Source: Microbulbifer hainanensis (GTDB lineage: Bacteria > Pseudomonadota > Gammaproteobacteria > Pseudomonadales > Cellvibrionaceae). Taken from it: 63,309 bases of DNA. The DNA is taken from positions 1-63,309 of the forward strand of contig NZ_JACZCR010000013.1 in NCBI RefSeq assembly GCF_014904735.1, written 5' to 3'. Under the pieces are notes generated by a model, which saw nothing but the letters and a program-made list of their open reading frames with translations, was not told the origin of the DNA and did no database searches. Made by a program: the position numbers and the translations under genes. Position 1 is the first letter of the stretch; each line of letters starts with the position of its first letter. Below are positions 62,051-63,309 of the stretch, piece after piece.

Positions 62051-63199
62051 ATGAAAAACATTGCGCTGCTCGCCTGTATTTTCTCATTGGGCATTTCCGG
62101 CCCCTCCTTCGGGAAGGACGACTCCGCCAACAAAATTCTGAAAGGACTGTTCGACACCACCCTGCAGGAAACCGTCATCAAACATAACATTCCCGGCGTT
62201 TCCCTCGCGCTGGTGTCGCCGGACGGCATCATTTACGAGGGCACCCGCGGCGTCCGCAAAATGGGCAAGAGCAAGCCCATACTGCTATCCGACCCGCTGC
62301 ATGTCGGCTCCAACACCAAGGCCGTCACCGCCTATCTCGCCGCCATCCTGGTGCGGCAGGGGAAAATAGACTGGAACACCAACGTCTCCGACGTTTTCCC
62401 CAATATCCCCAAAGCGGAAGCGCAAAAGTACAACCAGGCGACCCTGGCCAACCTGCTTTCCCACCGCGCGTGGATCAAACCGATGACCAAGCAGGAGGAT
62501 TTCGCCGGGCTGCCCAGGGCCCTGCTGGACACACACCTCGCACCGACGGCGGCAATGCAGGCAAGAAAACAGTTCGTGTCGCAGATGCTGCAGTACGAAC
62601 CCTCCCTGCCGAAGGGCGACAAGGACACTAACTACTCCAACGCCGGTTACGTCGTCGCCGCGGCGATGCTGGAGCAGGTTGCCGGCAAGCCGTGGGAAAC
62701 CCTGGTGCAGGAGGACATATTCAAGCCGCTTGATATCCACGCGCTGATCGGCTGGCCGGCCGAGCACGATCGCAACGGCGTATACGGGCACCTTCTGGAC
62801 GACGACAACAAGCTGGTGGCCGACGATCCCGCCGCGCTGCCCACCATTTTGGCGCCCGCCGGCGACCTGAGCCTGTCCACCGAGGACAACGCCAAGTGGC
62901 TGATGGAAAACCTGAAATGCCTGCAGGGGCAATCGAAAATCCTGACCACGGCCGCGTGCAATCGTATCGAGATCGGCAACCCGGCCAGCAAGCAGCTGCC
63001 GATGGGCTGGAGCAGCACCGTGCAGGGCGGACTGGGGCGGGTCAGCACTCATGTCAGTTCCAGCGGCACCTTTATGACTTACGCCGTGGTTTATATCGAC
63101 AAGCAGCGCGCGGTGGCCATCACCATCAACAGCGCCAACCCCGACGCCGCGCTGGCATTCCGCGACGTTTTTTCCGCGGTGAACAGCCAGCTGCTGTAA
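62051..63199 (+). CDS. Serine hydrolase, beta-lactamase class C family (second)
   Basis: 382-residue exported penicillin-recognising-type hydrolase. Signal peptide MKNIALLACIFSLGISGPSF. Motif 1 Ser-x-x-Lys: HVGSNTKAVTAYLAAIL. Motif 2 Tyr-x-Asn: DTNYSNAGYVVAAAML. Motif 3 region: THVSSSGTFMTYAVVY (His-Val-Ser in place of Lys-Thr-Gly). It has all three motifs in conventional form, unlike the gene at 18432-19517. The substrate is unknown (esterase, peptidase or amidase). It follows the beta-propeller gene by 153 bp in the same direction. Confidence 0.9.
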   Translation: MKNIALLACIFSLGISGPSFGKDDSANKILKGLFDTTLQETVIKHNIPGVSLALVSPDGIIYEGTRGVRKMGKSKPILLSDPLHVGSNTKAVTAYLAAILVRQGKIDWNTNVSDVFPNIPKAEAQKYNQATLANLLSHRAWIKPMTKQEDFAGLPRALLDTHLAPTAAMQARKQFVSQMLQYEPSLPKGDKDTNYSNAGYVVAAAMLEQVAGKPWETLVQEDIFKPLDIHALIGWPAEHDRNGVYGHLLDDDNKLVADDPAALPTILAPAGDLSLSTEDNAKWLMENLKCLQGQSKILTTAACNRIEIGNPASKQLPMGWSSTVQGGLGRVSTHVSSSGTFMTYAVVYIDKQRAVAITINSANPDAALAFRDVFSAVNSQLL

Positions 63200-63229
63200 C
63201 TCCCTCCGAGCGTCGCGCGCAAATGAAAA

Positions 63230-63257
63230 CGGCGCTCGGGGAAGCCCCCGAGCGCCG
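63230..63257. terminator. Possible terminator after the second serine hydrolase
   Basis: CGGCGCTCGGGG (63230-63241) pairs with CCCCGAGCGCCG (63246-63257) in a perfect 12-bp stem with a four-base loop. No T-run follows on the plus strand; on the minus strand GTTTTCATTT follows, so it may instead end a leftward gene lying beyond the window. Confidence 0.6.
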
Positions 63258-63309
63258 AAGATTCCCAACACTACGGCAATAATATTCGCGCCTATTACGC
63301 AACGGTTGC

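Overview
The window looks like a stretch of chromosome from a GC-rich marine gammaproteobacterium of the Cellvibrionales type (Microbulbifer-like). This is inferred from three things. One is the Pseudomonas-like core gene order ubiI-ubiH-pepP-ygfB / zapA-6S RNA-fthC-ilvA-rpiA. The second is a DUF3450 protein paired with a long MotA/TolQ/ExbB proton channel. The third is a complete seven-gene Mrp Na+/H+ antiporter operon, which fits a saline habitat. No species can be named from sequence reading alone. I saw no phage, insertion sequence, CRISPR array, rRNA or tRNA.

Layout. 1-2.1 kb: energy-transduction pair (ExbB-like channel, cut by the window edge, and a DUF3450 coiled-coil protein). 2.4-4.6 kb: tightly packed lgt-thyA-folA operon on the minus strand. 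4.7-5.5 kb: NRDE/TANGO2 protein. 5.8-12.3 kb: a cell-wall island with three consecutive YcbB-like L,D-transpeptidases followed by two almost identical Tat-exported DUF882/MepK-like endopeptidases, the latter created by a 966-bp tandem duplication. 12.3-17.4 kb: imelysin-like lipoprotein, HAD phosphatase, rppH and ptsP. 17.5-21.1 kb: an A+T-rich lipoprotein of unknown function, a serine hydrolase and a CadC-like membrane regulator with TPRs. 21.3-22.8 kb: gcvT-gcvH. 23.3-29.7 kb: DUF5916 outer-membrane protein, 2OG-Fe(II) oxygenase, CBS protein, small exported protein, CNNM transporter and rhomboid protease. 29.8-38.9 kb: ubiquinone hydroxylases, pepP, ygfB, zapA, 6S RNA, fthC, ilvA and rpiA. 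38.9-43.1 kb: lytic transglycosylase-like lipoprotein, DUF4168 protein, small winged-helix protein, AraC regulator and DUF937-OmpA protein. 43.4-49.5 kb: a fatty-acid catabolic cluster (thiolase, FadB/FadJ-type protein, LCAD-type acyl-CoA dehydrogenase, AMACR/CaiB-type enzyme). 49.6-58.8 kb: a DASH cryptochrome and an iron-sulfur (6-4) photolyase on either side of the Mrp operon, with a decayed ABC-F ATPase beside the second photolyase. 58.9-63.2 kb: DUF1993 protein, NHL-type beta-propeller protein and a second serine hydrolase.

The most interesting region is 5.8-12.3 kb. L,D-transpeptidases make 3-3 peptidoglycan crosslinks and MepK-type enzymes cut them, so one locus carries multiplied copies of both the makers and a probable cutter of the same bond. 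Second in interest are the pairing of two photolyase/cryptochrome-family genes around the Mrp operon and several strong RNA hairpins placed between co-directional genes (5' of the first transpeptidase, rppH/ptsP, thiolase/fadJ). Several genes appear to start at TTG or GTG behind a good ribosome binding site; these choices are stated gene by gene.
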